DNA from: Ensifer sp. BR816
GTDB lineage: Bacteria; Pseudomonadota; Alphaproteobacteria; Rhizobiales; Rhizobiaceae
Length of the DNA: 64,000 bases
NCBI RefSeq assembly: GCF_000378985.1
Contig: NZ_KB905370.1
Coordinates: 5,811,520-5,875,519, forward strand
Direction: 5' to 3'
The translations under genes were made by a program, and so were the position numbers. The notes beneath the pieces were generated by a model. It was not told the origin of the DNA. It saw only the letters and a list, made by a program, of their open reading frames with translations, and searched no databases. Shown one piece after another: positions 18,607 to 28,931 of this stretch (position 1 is its first letter; each line of letters opens with the position of its first letter).

Positions 18607-20919
18607 ATGACAACGGGCGACAAAACGAAACCTCAATCGGCTCCGGCAAGCGGAGACATCGACCAGCAGGCTCTTTTCTTCCACCGCTACCCTCGCCCGG
18701 GCAAGCTCGAGATCCAGCCCACCAAGCCGCTCGGCAACCAGCGTGACCTGGCCTTGGCCTACTCGCCGGGAGTCGCCGCGCCCTGCCTTGCCATTAAGGA
18801 CGATCCCGAAAGTGCCGCCGATTTCACTGCGCGCTCGAACCTTGTCGCCGTGGTCTCGAACGGTACCGCCGTCCTCGGGCTCGGCAATATCGGTCCGCTC
18901 GCTTCCAAGCCGGTGATGGAAGGAAAAGCCGTCCTCTTCAAGAAATTCGCCGGCATCGATGTTTTCGATATCGAAATCGACGCTCCGACCGTCGAGCGCA
19001 TGGTCGATGTGGTTTCCGCCCTCGAGCCGACCTTCGGCGGCATCAACCTCGAGGACATCAAGGCGCCGGAATGCTTCGAGGTGGAACGGCGCCTGCGCGA
19101 GAAGATGGAAATCCCGGTCTTCCACGACGATCAGCACGGAACGGCGATCATCGTCGCTGCAGCTGTTCTGAACGGCCTGGAACTCGCCGGCAAGGATATC
19201 GCCAAGGCGAAGATCGTCGCCTCCGGCGCCGGCGCCGCAGCCCTTGCCTGCCTCAACCTTCTCGTCACTCTCGGCGCCAAACGCGAAAACATCTGGGTCC
19301 ACGACCTCGAAGGTCTCGTCTACAAGGGCCGTGAGGTCCTGATGGACGAGTGGAAGGCCGTCTATGCCCAGGACAGCGCCAATCGCGTGCTCGCCGACAG
19401 CATCGGCGGCGCCGACGTCTTCCTGGGTCTTTCGGCAGCAGGCGTCCTCAAGCCCGAGTTGCTCGCCCAGATGGCCGAAAAGCCGCTGATCATGGCGCTC
19501 GCCAATCCGACGCCGGAAATCATGCCGGAAGTGGCGCGCGCCGCGCGGCCGGACGCGATGATCTGCACCGGCCGGTCGGACTTCCCGAACCAGGTCAACA
19601 ACGTTCTCTGCTTCCCGCATATCTTCCGCGGGGCACTCGATTGCGGCGCGCGCACCATCAACGAAGAGATGAAGATGGCGGCGGTGCGGGCAATCGCCGG
19701 CCTGGCGCGCGAGGAGCCGTCGGATGTCGCAGCCCGTGCCTATTCAGGGGAAACGCCGGTCTTCGGACCCGACTACCTCATCCCCTCGCCTTTCGACCAA
19801 CGGTTGATCCTGCGCATCGCGCCTGCCGTTGCCAAGGCGGCTGCCGAGAGCGGCGTTGCAACCCGTCCGATCCAGGATTTCGACGCTTATCTCGACAAGC
19901 TCAATCGCTTCGTCTTCCGCTCCGGCTTTATCATGAAACCGGTCTTTGCGGCGGCGAAGAACGCCACCAAGAACCGCGTCATCTTCGCCGAAGGAGAAGA
20001 CGAAAGGGTGCTGCGCGCCGCCCAGGTACTCCTGGAAGAAGGCACCGCGAAGCCGATCCTGATCGGCCGTCCGCAGATCATCGAAACCCGCCTGCGCCGC
20101 TACGGCCTCAGAATTCGTCCCGATGTCGACTTCGAGGTGGTCAATCCGGAAGGCGACCCGCGCTATCGCGACTATGTCGACGAATACTTTACCCTGGTCG
20201 GCCGTCTCGGTGTCATCCCGGAAGCTGCCCGCACGATCGTCCGTACCAACACGACCGTGATCGGCGCTCTTGCCGTCAAGCGCGGTGAAGCGGACGCATT
20301 GATCTGCGGCGTCGAAGGGCGCTACAGCCGCCACCTGCGCGACGTTTCGCAGATCATCGGCAAGAAGCCCGGCGTGCTCGACTTCTCGGCGCTCAGCCTG
20401 TTGATCTCGCAGCGCGGGGCAACCTTCTTCACCGATACCTATGTGAGCTTTAACCCCAGCGCCGAAGAGATCGCCCAGACGACTGTGATGGCTGCCGGCG
20501 AAATACGTCGCTTCGGAATCACGCCGCGCGCCGCCCTCGTTTCCCATTCGAACTTCGGATCGCGCGAGTCCGAGAGCGCCGCCAAGATGCGCGCCGCGCT
20601 CAAGCTTGTCCGCGAACTCGCGCCCGATCTCGAGGTCGATGGCGAGATGCACGGAGACGCGGCAATCTCCGAAACGCTGCGCGAGCGGGTGATGCCGAAC
20701 AGCACGCTGAAGGGCGAAGCCAACCTGCTCGTCTTCCCCAATCTCGACGCCGCCAACATCACCCTCGGCGTCGTCAAGACGATGACGGACAGCCTCCATG
20801 TCGGCCCTATCCTGCTCGGCTCGGCGCTGCCGGCCCATATTCTTTCGCCGTCGGTAACCTCCCGCGGTGTCGTCAACATGGCGGCACTTGCCGTGGTGGA
20901 GGCAAGCCATCCCGCTTGA
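18607..20919 (+). CDS. dme: NAD(P)-dependent malic enzyme with phosphotransacetylase-like C-terminal domain
   Basis: A 770-residue chimeric malic enzyme converting malate to pyruvate and CO2. The malic domain is at about 1-440: substrate region [13 protein letters not shown], metal site [14 protein letters not shown], and cofactor fold [17 protein letters not shown]. The rest, from [20 protein letters not shown] near 460, resembles phosphotransacetylase, which in this family is regulatory rather than catalytic. In S. meliloti the NAD-dependent Dme is needed for symbiotic nitrogen fixation and lies next to sinR, as here. That context supports dme over the NADP enzyme tme; sequence alone does not settle the cofactor. 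Confidence 0.93.
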   Translation: MTTGDKTKPQSAPASGDIDQQALFFHRYPRPGKLEIQPTKPLGNQRDLALAYSPGVAAPCLAIKDDPESAADFTARSNLVAVVSNGTAVLGLGNIGPLASKPVMEGKAVLFKKFAGIDVFDIEIDAPTVERMVDVVSALEPTFGGINLEDIKAPECFEVERRLREKMEIPVFHDDQHGTAIIVAAAVLNGLELAGKDIAKAKIVASGAGAAALACLNLLVTLGAKRENIWVHDLEGLVYKGREVLMDEWKAVYAQDSANRVLADSIGGADVFLGLSAAGVLKPELLAQMAEKPLIMALANPTPEIMPEVARAARPDAMICTGRSDFPNQVNNVLCFPHIFRGALDCGARTINEEMKMAAVRAIAGLAREEPSDVAARAYSGETPVFGPDYLIPSPFDQRLILRIAPAVAKAAAESGVATRPIQDFDAYLDKLNRFVFRSGFIMKPVFAAAKNATKNRVIFAEGEDERVLRAAQVLLEEGTAKPILIGRPQIIETRLRRYGLRIRPDVDFEVVNPEGDPRYRDYVDEYFTLVGRLGVIPEAARTIVRTNTTVIGALAVKRGEADALICGVEGRYSRHLRDVSQIIGKKPGVLDFSALSLLISQRGATFFTDTYVSFNPSAEEIAQTTVMAAGEIRRFGITPRAALVSHSNFGSRESESAAKMRAALKLVRELAPDLEVDGEMHGDAAISETLRERVMPNSTLKGEANLLVFPNLDAANITLGVVKTMTDSLHVGPILLGSALPAHILSPSVTSRGVVNMAALAVVEASHPA

Positions 20920-21089
20920 GGGGTGGCTTTTCCTATCGCGCTTTAGGCGATTCCTTCGCCGACCGTCGCGCAAATGCAATCATGGATTGAATTAGTCCAA
21001 AGAGTTGCACCGATTACGAAATATAGCACTAGACAAAAACCGCCAGGCTAAACCATGTTTATTCTAGGGGCATGAATCGGTGTTACGGC

Positions 21090-21827
21090 ATGACTAATCA
21101 ACAGGCTGTCCTCGATCTGCTAGATATCGTGGAATATGGCGGATACGCGGAGCCGCAGCAATTCTTCGCCTTGATGCGTCGCACGTTCGATATTGCGCAT
21201 CTTCTCTACCTCGAAGCGGAGCCGACGGCCGATGGCCTCAAGGTCTGCCGCCTGCATCACACCTTCGGGGCCTATGCCGAGGAGATCTATCTATCGCGCG
21301 GTCTTCACCGGATCGATCCGATCCTTCGGCTTGCGTTGGGTGGCGTGAGGCCTGTGGAGTGGGCGACGGCCCGCCATCGCTTTCCGGAATGCGAACCGCT
21401 GTTCCGGTCTGCCGAGGACATCGGCTTGTCCACGCAAGGCGTCGCTTTGCCGCTGCCTACACCGGCCGGCCGCATGGCGCTCCTGGCGATCAGCGCCAAC
21501 ATGTCGGCGGTGGAATGGTCCGAGTATCGTCGACATCACCTGCGTGACTTCCAGCTGGCCGCCAATTTGTTTCATGCCTCGATGCTCGAACAGGCGACGA
21601 TGGTGGATGCGATCGACGAGCGCGACACGAGACTGACCGGCCGGGAGACAGAGGTCTTGACCTGGTCGGCCGCCGGCAAGAGTTATTGGGAAATCGCGAC
21701 GATCCTTGGCATTTCCGAACGCACGGTCCGATTCTTCATGAGCAACGCGCGCCGCAAGCTCAACGTCGTGTCCAACACGCAAGCCGTTGCGCAGGCGGTG
21801 CGCCACGCGCTGATCCCCACCATCTGA
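21090..21827 (+). CDS. sinR: LuxR-type quorum-sensing regulator SinR
   Basis: A 245-residue LuxR protein. The N-terminal autoinducer-binding domain spans about 20-165, and the C-terminal LuxR helix-turn-helix 178-240 (LTGRETEVLTWSAAGKSYWE, then ISERTVRFFMSNARRKL). The ATG at 21090 (MTNQQAVLDLLDIVEYGGYA) is preferred over an upstream one at 21072. It precedes sinI by 154 bp and follows dme, the arrangement known from S. meliloti, where SinR activates sinI. The 170 bp upstream is relatively AT-rich and presumably contains its promoter. Confidence 0.92.
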   Translation: MTNQQAVLDLLDIVEYGGYAEPQQFFALMRRTFDIAHLLYLEAEPTADGLKVCRLHHTFGAYAEEIYLSRGLHRIDPILRLALGGVRPVEWATARHRFPECEPLFRSAEDIGLSTQGVALPLPTPAGRMALLAISANMSAVEWSEYRRHHLRDFQLAANLFHASMLEQATMVDAIDERDTRLTGRETEVLTWSAAGKSYWEIATILGISERTVRFFMSNARRKLNVVSNTQAVAQAVRHALIPTI

Positions 21828-21829
21828 CG

Positions 21830-21933
21830 GGTAAATTTACCACCCAGGGGCGGTTCATCCGCCCAAAGCCCCACAAATTTTGTGGGAAAATTCCCCGAAC
21901 GAAGCTGTCACTACCGACAGTTACATGTGTCGG
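21830..21933. promoter_or_regulatory. Cluster of inverted repeats in the sinR-sinI spacer
   Basis: Three dyads lie in the 154-bp spacer ahead of sinI. They are a 12-bp perfect palindrome GGTAAATTTACC at 21830-21841, a 17-bp inverted repeat with arms CCCACAAA/TTTGTGGG at 21870-21886, and a 20-bp lux-box-sized element with arms CCGACA/TGTCGG at 21914-21933. By comparison with S. meliloti, where SinR and ExpR act at sinI, these are the best candidates for their binding sites. Which protein binds which dyad is not determined here. Confidence 0.6.
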
Positions 21934-21981
21934 CAGAGCCTGACAGCATCGCTCCATCTCGCAAAAAAGATGGAGCGAAAG

Positions 21982-22626
21982 ATGATCAGGATAGTGAACG
22001 GAAACGCTCGCGGACAGCACCCTCAGGCCATCGACGAGATGTTTCGGCTGCGCAAGCGCGTCTTCCACGACTTCTTGAAATGGGACGTCAAGACCGAGGG
22101 CAGTTGGGAAATCGACCACTACGACAAGGCCAATCCGCTTTATGTGATGTCGTATTCGCCGGAAACCGGAAAGCTGCGCGGTTCGCTGAGGCTGCTGCCG
22201 ACACTCGGACCGAACATGCTGGATGATACATTCCCGATCCTGCTCGGCGGCAATCCGGAAATCCGCAGCGCATCGGTCTGGGAGTCGAGCCGATTCTGCA
22301 TCGATCCGGACATCTCTCAGGACCGGTCGTCGAATCAGGTGACGGTCGCGGCCGCCGAACTCATGTGCGGCGTCGGCGAACTTGGGCTTGCCTCCGGCAT
22401 CAGCCACATCGTTACCGTCACCGACGTCTTCCTTGAGCGGATGTTCCGCCGAATGGGGTGCCCGGGCGAACGTATTGCAGAGCCGCAACGGATCGGCAAT
22501 GTCTACGCGGTTGCCGTCGCATGGGACGTGTCGAGAAGCCTTCTTCAGAAAATGAAGGCCATTGCCGCAATCGAGGGCACGGTCCTCGAACGGCCCATGT
22601 CGCTCGAAACCGCAAGGGCGGCCTGA
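21982..22626 (+). CDS. sinI: N-acyl-homoserine lactone synthase SinI
   Basis: A 214-residue LuxI-family synthase that makes acyl-homoserine lactones from S-adenosylmethionine and acyl-ACP. The conserved residues fall at the usual family places: Arg24, Phe28, Trp34, Asp45, Asp48, Arg70, Phe84, Glu101 and Arg104. The start at 21982 (MIRIVNGNARG) has a GGAG ribosome site eight bases before it. S. meliloti SinI makes long-chain AHLs; chain length cannot be read here. It lies directly after sinR on the same strand and ends in a GC-rich stretch with a short hairpin. Confidence 0.95.
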   Translation: MIRIVNGNARGQHPQAIDEMFRLRKRVFHDFLKWDVKTEGSWEIDHYDKANPLYVMSYSPETGKLRGSLRLLPTLGPNMLDDTFPILLGGNPEIRSASVWESSRFCIDPDISQDRSSNQVTVAAAELMCGVGELGLASGISHIVTVTDVFLERMFRRMGCPGERIAEPQRIGNVYAVAVAWDVSRSLLQKMKAIAAIEGTVLERPMSLETARAA

Positions 22627-22791
22627 CCTGTCGCCGGGCCGTTCACCCGGCCCGGCCCGTCCCTGCTTCGATCGCGCATTAACGCAAACACCGTCTTGCC
22701 GTTGCACCCTCACGGCAACGCCGTATGATGGAGGGAAACAGGCGCCCCCGCTTGTCCCGCGACCAGTGGGGCGAAATGCAGGAAAAGACGA

Positions 22792-24880
<2,089 letters not shown>

Positions 24881-24926
24881 CGCATATGGTCACAGGCGAA
24901 CGTGAAAGGCAAGATCAGCCGGGGCC

Positions 24927-25748
24927 TCAAAGCGGCGCTTCCGGATGCGGCGACGAGTCATAGGCACCCCAGATCGACTGGTCGAAGCAGATGACGGAAC
25001 CCGTCATCAGACCGGACTCGTCGGAGGAGAGGTAGGCGCAGGCGCGCGCGACCTCGGCCGGATCGACGAGCCGTCCGAAAGGCTGGCTTGCCGCCGCTTT
25101 CTCCAGCCAGTCCCCGGGAGCACCGTGGTATTCCCGCTGAATGCGGTCTTCGCCTTCCGACGCCATCCAGCCGATATTGAGGCCGTTGACCCGGATACGG
25201 TTGCGCAGCAGCGCATAGGCCGTGTTCTTCGTCAGCGTCTCCAGGGCTCCCTTCGACGCGCAATAGGCTGCAATGAAGGGCTGGCCCGCCTTTGCCGACA
25301 TCGAACCGATATTGACGATCGTGCCTTCGGTCTTCTCGCGCTGCATCACCTTGACCGCCTCCTGCATCAGGAAAAAAGGCGCGCGCACGTTGATCGCGAA
25401 CATGCGGTCGAAGAGAACCGGCGTCGTATCGAGGATCGTGCCGCGGTCGGTGATCGCCGCAGCGTTGACGAGCGCATCGACACGGCCGAACTCACGGTCG
25501 CAAGCCGCCACCACCGCGCGGGCGTCCTCGACCCGCTCCAGATCCGCTGCCACATAGACGACCTTCGTGCCGGTGGCCTTGCCGATTTCGGTCGCCTTAG
25601 CCTCACCCTTGGCGGCATTTCGGCCGCAAATGACGATGCCCGCAGCACCGCGTTCGGCAAACTGTGCCGCGATCGCGGCGCCGAGACCCTGCGTGCCGCC
25701 GGTGACGATGGCGATCTTGCCGTCCAACCGCGCGAAATCCTTCCCCAT
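24927..25748 (-). CDS. SDR family oxidoreductase
   Basis: A 273-residue classical short-chain dehydrogenase. The cofactor loop TGGTQGLGAAIAAQFAERG is near residue 16, the NAA block (LVNAAAITDRG) near 94, the catalytic Ser in NIGSMSAKAG near 145 and YxxxK in YCASKGALETL near 162. The text resembles sugar or polyol dehydrogenases, but the substrate is unknown. It follows the TolB-like gene by 47 bp on the same strand and so may be in the nadE-led cluster; the downstream bluB has its own riboswitch. Confidence 0.85.
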   Translation of the reverse strand: MGKDFARLDGKIAIVTGGTQGLGAAIAAQFAERGAAGIVICGRNAAKGEAKATEIGKATGTKVVYVAADLERVEDARAVVAACDREFGRVDALVNAAAITDRGTILDTTPVLFDRMFAINVRAPFFLMQEAVKVMQREKTEGTIVNIGSMSAKAGQPFIAAYCASKGALETLTKNTAYALLRNRIRVNGLNIGWMASEGEDRIQREYHGAPGDWLEKAAASQPFGRLVDPAEVARACAYLSSDESGLMTGSVICFDQSIWGAYDSSPHPEAPL

Positions 25749-25795
25749 GAAGTCCTCCCTTGTGTGAGAATGCAGTCAACCGCCGGCGCGGTCGC

Positions 25796-26620
25796 TTATG
25801 CCTGCCGATATCGTACGAAGGCGAAGGCCTCGCCGGTTGGCGACCAGTTCGGAACGTTCATCGTCCCCTGCCCGCCGAAGAGCTCGAACAGGACGCGCGC
25901 ATTGCCGCCTTCCGGATCCATCAACCGGAGCCGCACATCGAGATCGCGCGGATGGTCGAAGACGTCGCCATCATAGGAAAGGACGAGCACGTGCTTGCCG
26001 TCCGGCGACGGATGCGGGAACCAGTCGCCATAGGGGCTGTCGGTGATGCGCTGGACGTCGCTGCCGTCGGACCTCACCCGCCAGATCTGCATCCGGCCGG
26101 TGCGACTCGAGTTGAAATAGATCCACGCGCCGTCGGGCGACCAGTCCGGACCGTCGTTGCGGCCCTCGCCATGCGTCAGCCGACGCTCCTCGCCGCCATC
26201 GACCGAAATCGTGTAGATGTCGAAGATCTGGTCGCGGATCCCGCAATAGGTCAAGGTTTGCCCGTTGGGGGACCAGCCGTGCCAATAGGACGGCAGGTTG
26301 CGCGTCACCAGCCGCGGCGTACCGCCCCCGGCAGGCAGCAGATAGATTGCCGACTTGCCGAATTCGGTCTTGTCGCTGATCGCAAGCGTCTTTCCGTCCG
26401 GCGAAATACCGTGATCGTTGTTGCAGAGCGTGGCAAAGCCCGTGTCGATCTCCACCCGCTCGGAACCATCGAGGCCGAGCCGATAGAGCCTGCCGTCACC
26501 GTTGATGATCAGATGCGAGCCGTCCCGCGACCAGTTCGGCGCCTCAACCAGCCTGTCCGTCTGCCAGACAACCCGCGTTTCGCCGGTCACGATGTCATGG
26601 ATTTCGACGGAACTGCGCAT
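25796..26620 (-). CDS. TolB-like beta-propeller protein
   Basis: A 274-residue protein made of repeated WD40-like/PD40 blades: SRDGSHLIINGDGRLYRL, SPDGKTLAISDKTEFGKSAI, SPNGQTLTYCGIRDQIFDIY, SPDGAWIYFNSSRTGRMQIW, SPDGKHVLVLSYDGD and SPTGEAFAFVRY. There is no signal peptide (MRSSVEIHDIVTG), so unlike TolB it is probably cytoplasmic. Similar proteins are annotated as biopolymer-transport TolB-like or as oligogalacturonate-lyase-like propellers. It is 24 bp after the 111-residue membrane protein gene on the same strand, so co-transcription is likely. Confidence 0.82.
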   Translation of the reverse strand: MRSSVEIHDIVTGETRVVWQTDRLVEAPNWSRDGSHLIINGDGRLYRLGLDGSERVEIDTGFATLCNNDHGISPDGKTLAISDKTEFGKSAIYLLPAGGGTPRLVTRNLPSYWHGWSPNGQTLTYCGIRDQIFDIYTISVDGGEERRLTHGEGRNDGPDWSPDGAWIYFNSSRTGRMQIWRVRSDGSDVQRITDSPYGDWFPHPSPDGKHVLVLSYDGDVFDHPRDLDVRLRLMDPEGGNARVLFELFGGQGTMNVPNWSPTGEAFAFVRYRQA

Positions 26621-26644
26621 GCTCTTTTCCTCCGTACGAGGCCG

Positions 26645-26980
26645 CTATTTCTTTTCTTCACCTGCCGGCAATGTCGCCAGAACCTTGGAACAGACCGATT
26701 GCATCAGTATGGAATTGCGTCGCTCCCGCCAGGTCGAGATCAGACCCCAGGTGAGCAAGAGCAGGATGCAGACGAAGGCAACGCCGATGACGGCGAGGCT
26801 TCCGGTCGCAACGCCATAGATCCCGAAGACGGCAGGCGTCGCGAAATAGCCGATCTGCGCCGAAAGCTGCCAGCCGGCGGAGATGTCGCTCGCCGACCAC
26901 AGTCGCATGAGCCGGATTTCCTCGTCCGTGAACTCTGGACGGCCCTGTCGACCGTCCGTGTCTTCGGAGAGGATATCCAT
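26645..26980 (-). CDS. Small membrane protein of unknown function (111 aa)
   Basis: A 111-residue protein with a polar N-terminal 35 residues (MDILSEDTDGRQGRPEFTDE) and two likely membrane helices at about 40-62 and 64-85. The end is basic then acidic (PAGEEKK). It begins 3 bp after the stop of nadE, so it is almost surely translated from the same message. I do not recognise a family. The tight coupling to nadE is the only clue to its role. Confidence 0.7.
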   Translation of the reverse strand: MDILSEDTDGRQGRPEFTDEEIRLMRLWSASDISAGWQLSAQIGYFATPAVFGIYGVATGSLAVIGVAFVCILLLLTWGLISTWRERRNSILMQSVCSKVLATLPAGEEKK

Positions 26981-26983
26981 AGC

Positions 26984-28666
26984 CTAGCCCCTGTCGCGGA
27001 AACGGTTGGTGATCGGATAGCGCCGGTCGCGACCGAAGTTCTTCTTGGTGATCTTGACCCCCGGAGCCGACTGCCGGCGTTTGTATTCGGCGATGTAGAG
27101 CAGGTGCTCGATCCTATGCACCGTCGCCTCGTCATGTCCACGGGCGACGATTTCCTCGGTACTCAGTTCCTTCTCCACCAGGCACTCCAGAATGTCGTCG
27201 AGCACCGGATAGGGCGGCAGCGAGTCCTGGTCGGTCTGGTTGGGCCGCAGTTCCGCCGAGGGTGCCTTGTCGATGATGTTCTGCGGAATGACCTCGCCCG
27301 AGGGGCCGAGCGCTCCGGGCGGCACGGCACCATTGCGCCAGCGCGACAGCCCATAGACCTGCATCTTGTAGAGGTCCTTGATCGGATTGAAGCCACCGTT
27401 CATGTCGCCGTAGAGCGTGGCGTAGCCCACAGACATCTCCGATTTGTTGCCGGTGGTCACCACCATCGAACCGAACTTGTTGGAGATCGCCATCAGGATC
27501 GTTCCGCGCGTGCGGCTCTGCAGGTTCTCTTCGGTGATGCCGGATTCGGTTCCTTCGAAAGTATCGGCGAGCGCATTGAGAAAGCCTTCGACAGGCTCCT
27601 CGATCGCAACGACGTCATAGTGGCAACCGAGCGCCTTGGCGCAGGCCTCGGCATCCTTGAACGACTCCTGCGACGTATAGCGATAGGGCAGCATGATCGT
27701 GCGGACACGCTCCTCGCCGAGCGCGTCTACAGCGAGCGCTGCGCAGATCGCCGAGTCGATGCCGCCCGACAGGCCGAGCACGACGTTCTTGAAGCCGTTC
27801 TTGTTGACGTAGTCCCGGAGCCCCAGCATGCAGGCCCGGTAGTCGGCCTCGTCGTTTTCGGGCAGACGCGACTGGAGCCCGTTGCTTGAGACCCAACCGT
27901 CCTCGTCTCGTCTCCATTCGGAGATCGCGACCGCCTCCTCGAACTGGCTCATCTGGAAGGCGAGCGACTTGTCCGCGTCGAAGGCAAAGCTTGCGCCGTC
28001 GAAAACCAGTTCGTCTTGTCCTCCGAGCTGATTGGCATAGACCAGCGGCAAACCCGTCTCGATCACCTGCTTCAGCACGATCTGATGGCGCACATCGACC
28101 TTGCCGCGGTAGTAGGGCGACCCGTTCGGAGAGAGCAGGATCTCGGCGCCACTCTCCTTGAGAGTCTCGCAGACGCCGAGCTCGCCCCAGATGTCTTCGC
28201 AGATCGGGATGCCGATGCGTATGCCGCGAAAGTTCACCGGCCCCGGCATCTCGCCTGCGTCGAAGACGCGCTTTTCATCGAACTCGCCGTAGTTCGGCAG
28301 ATCCACCTTGTCGCGGACCGCGATGATCTTGCCCGCGTCCAGGACCGCAACCGCGTTATGCCGCTGCGCAGATGCCTGGCGGGGAAAACCGATGATGACC
28401 CCCGGCCCTCCGTCCGCCGTCTCTTCCGCAAGTTTCTCGACGGCGCGCAGGCACGCCTTCAGGAAAGCCGGCTTCAGCACCAGGTCTTCAGGCGGATAGC
28501 CGGAAATGAATAGCTCGGTGAACAGCACGAGATCGGCGCCCTGGCGTGCCGCGTCGGCACGCGCTTCGCGCGCCTTTGCCAGGTTGCCGGCGACATCGCC
28601 GACTGTCGGATTGAGCTGGGCTACGGCGATCCGCAGCTTTGAAGGGACGGCTTTCTGTGGGGTCAT
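26984..28666 (-). CDS. nadE: Glutamine-dependent NAD+ synthetase
   Basis: A 560-residue enzyme that amidates deamido-NAD at the last step of NAD synthesis. The N-terminal nitrilase-like glutaminase domain (about 1-250) includes LFTELFISGYPPEDL and the nucleophile region PICEDIWGELGVCE. The C-terminal synthetase has the ATP loop GLSGGIDSAICAALAVDALG near residue 290 and the NKSEMSVGYATLYGD block. The ATG at 28666 (MTPQKAVPSKLRIAVAQLNP) is preferred because the protein begins at once with the nitrilase strand. It heads a minus-strand cluster with the small membrane protein, the TolB-like protein and the SDR. Confidence 0.95.
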   Translation of the reverse strand: MTPQKAVPSKLRIAVAQLNPTVGDVAGNLAKAREARADAARQGADLVLFTELFISGYPPEDLVLKPAFLKACLRAVEKLAEETADGGPGVIIGFPRQASAQRHNAVAVLDAGKIIAVRDKVDLPNYGEFDEKRVFDAGEMPGPVNFRGIRIGIPICEDIWGELGVCETLKESGAEILLSPNGSPYYRGKVDVRHQIVLKQVIETGLPLVYANQLGGQDELVFDGASFAFDADKSLAFQMSQFEEAVAISEWRRDEDGWVSSNGLQSRLPENDEADYRACMLGLRDYVNKNGFKNVVLGLSGGIDSAICAALAVDALGEERVRTIMLPYRYTSQESFKDAEACAKALGCHYDVVAIEEPVEGFLNALADTFEGTESGITEENLQSRTRGTILMAISNKFGSMVVTTGNKSEMSVGYATLYGDMNGGFNPIKDLYKMQVYGLSRWRNGAVPPGALGPSGEVIPQNIIDKAPSAELRPNQTDQDSLPPYPVLDDILECLVEKELSTEEIVARGHDEATVHRIEHLLYIAEYKRRQSAPGVKITKKNFGRDRRYPITNRFRDRG

Positions 28667-28880
28667 GGCGGGCCTTCGGTGTTCTCTCGGCGAATGCATC
28701 CGACTTGGGCCTTGTTCTTACCGCATCCGGCGGCAAAAAACCCACACCCAATTCACGGATCCCGAAAAAATCAAAAAAATCTTGAAGTTCCCGCCGGTTG
28801 CCGGTCGAGCCCGCGGCCCTTCGACGCGGCCGGAACCTGGGGATCGTCACCCTCGTTTCGCCATTCATCCCCTGTTCAAG

Positions 28881-28898
28881 ATGACAGTCGTATGACAG
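28881..28898 (-). promoter_or_regulatory. PHO box (PhoB-binding site)
   Basis: Two direct copies of ATGACAG (28881-28887 and 28892-28898) are separated by four bases. Read on the minus strand this is CTGTCAT-N4-CTGTCAT, the textbook 18-bp PhoB site with 11-bp period. It sits between divergent nadE and the phosphoglycerol-transferase gene, 33 bp or less from the start of the latter. In orientation it faces nadE; in position it would overlap the start region of the transferase gene, consistent with repression. Binding is inferred from sequence only. Confidence 0.7.
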
Positions 28899-28931
28899 TT
28901 GAACGAAGAATTTGTGACATTGGAGAAGCTT

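Noticed and set aside
21905-21922. Possible PHO box in the sinI promoter (CTGTCAC...GACAG)
   Set aside because: The second heptamer does not match and the symmetry is inverted, not direct; it is better read as part of the lux-box-like dyad.
25760-27889. Plus-strand 709-codon frame
   Set aside because: Antisense to the TolB-like gene, the small membrane protein gene and nadE; His/Arg/Asp-rich shadow composition.
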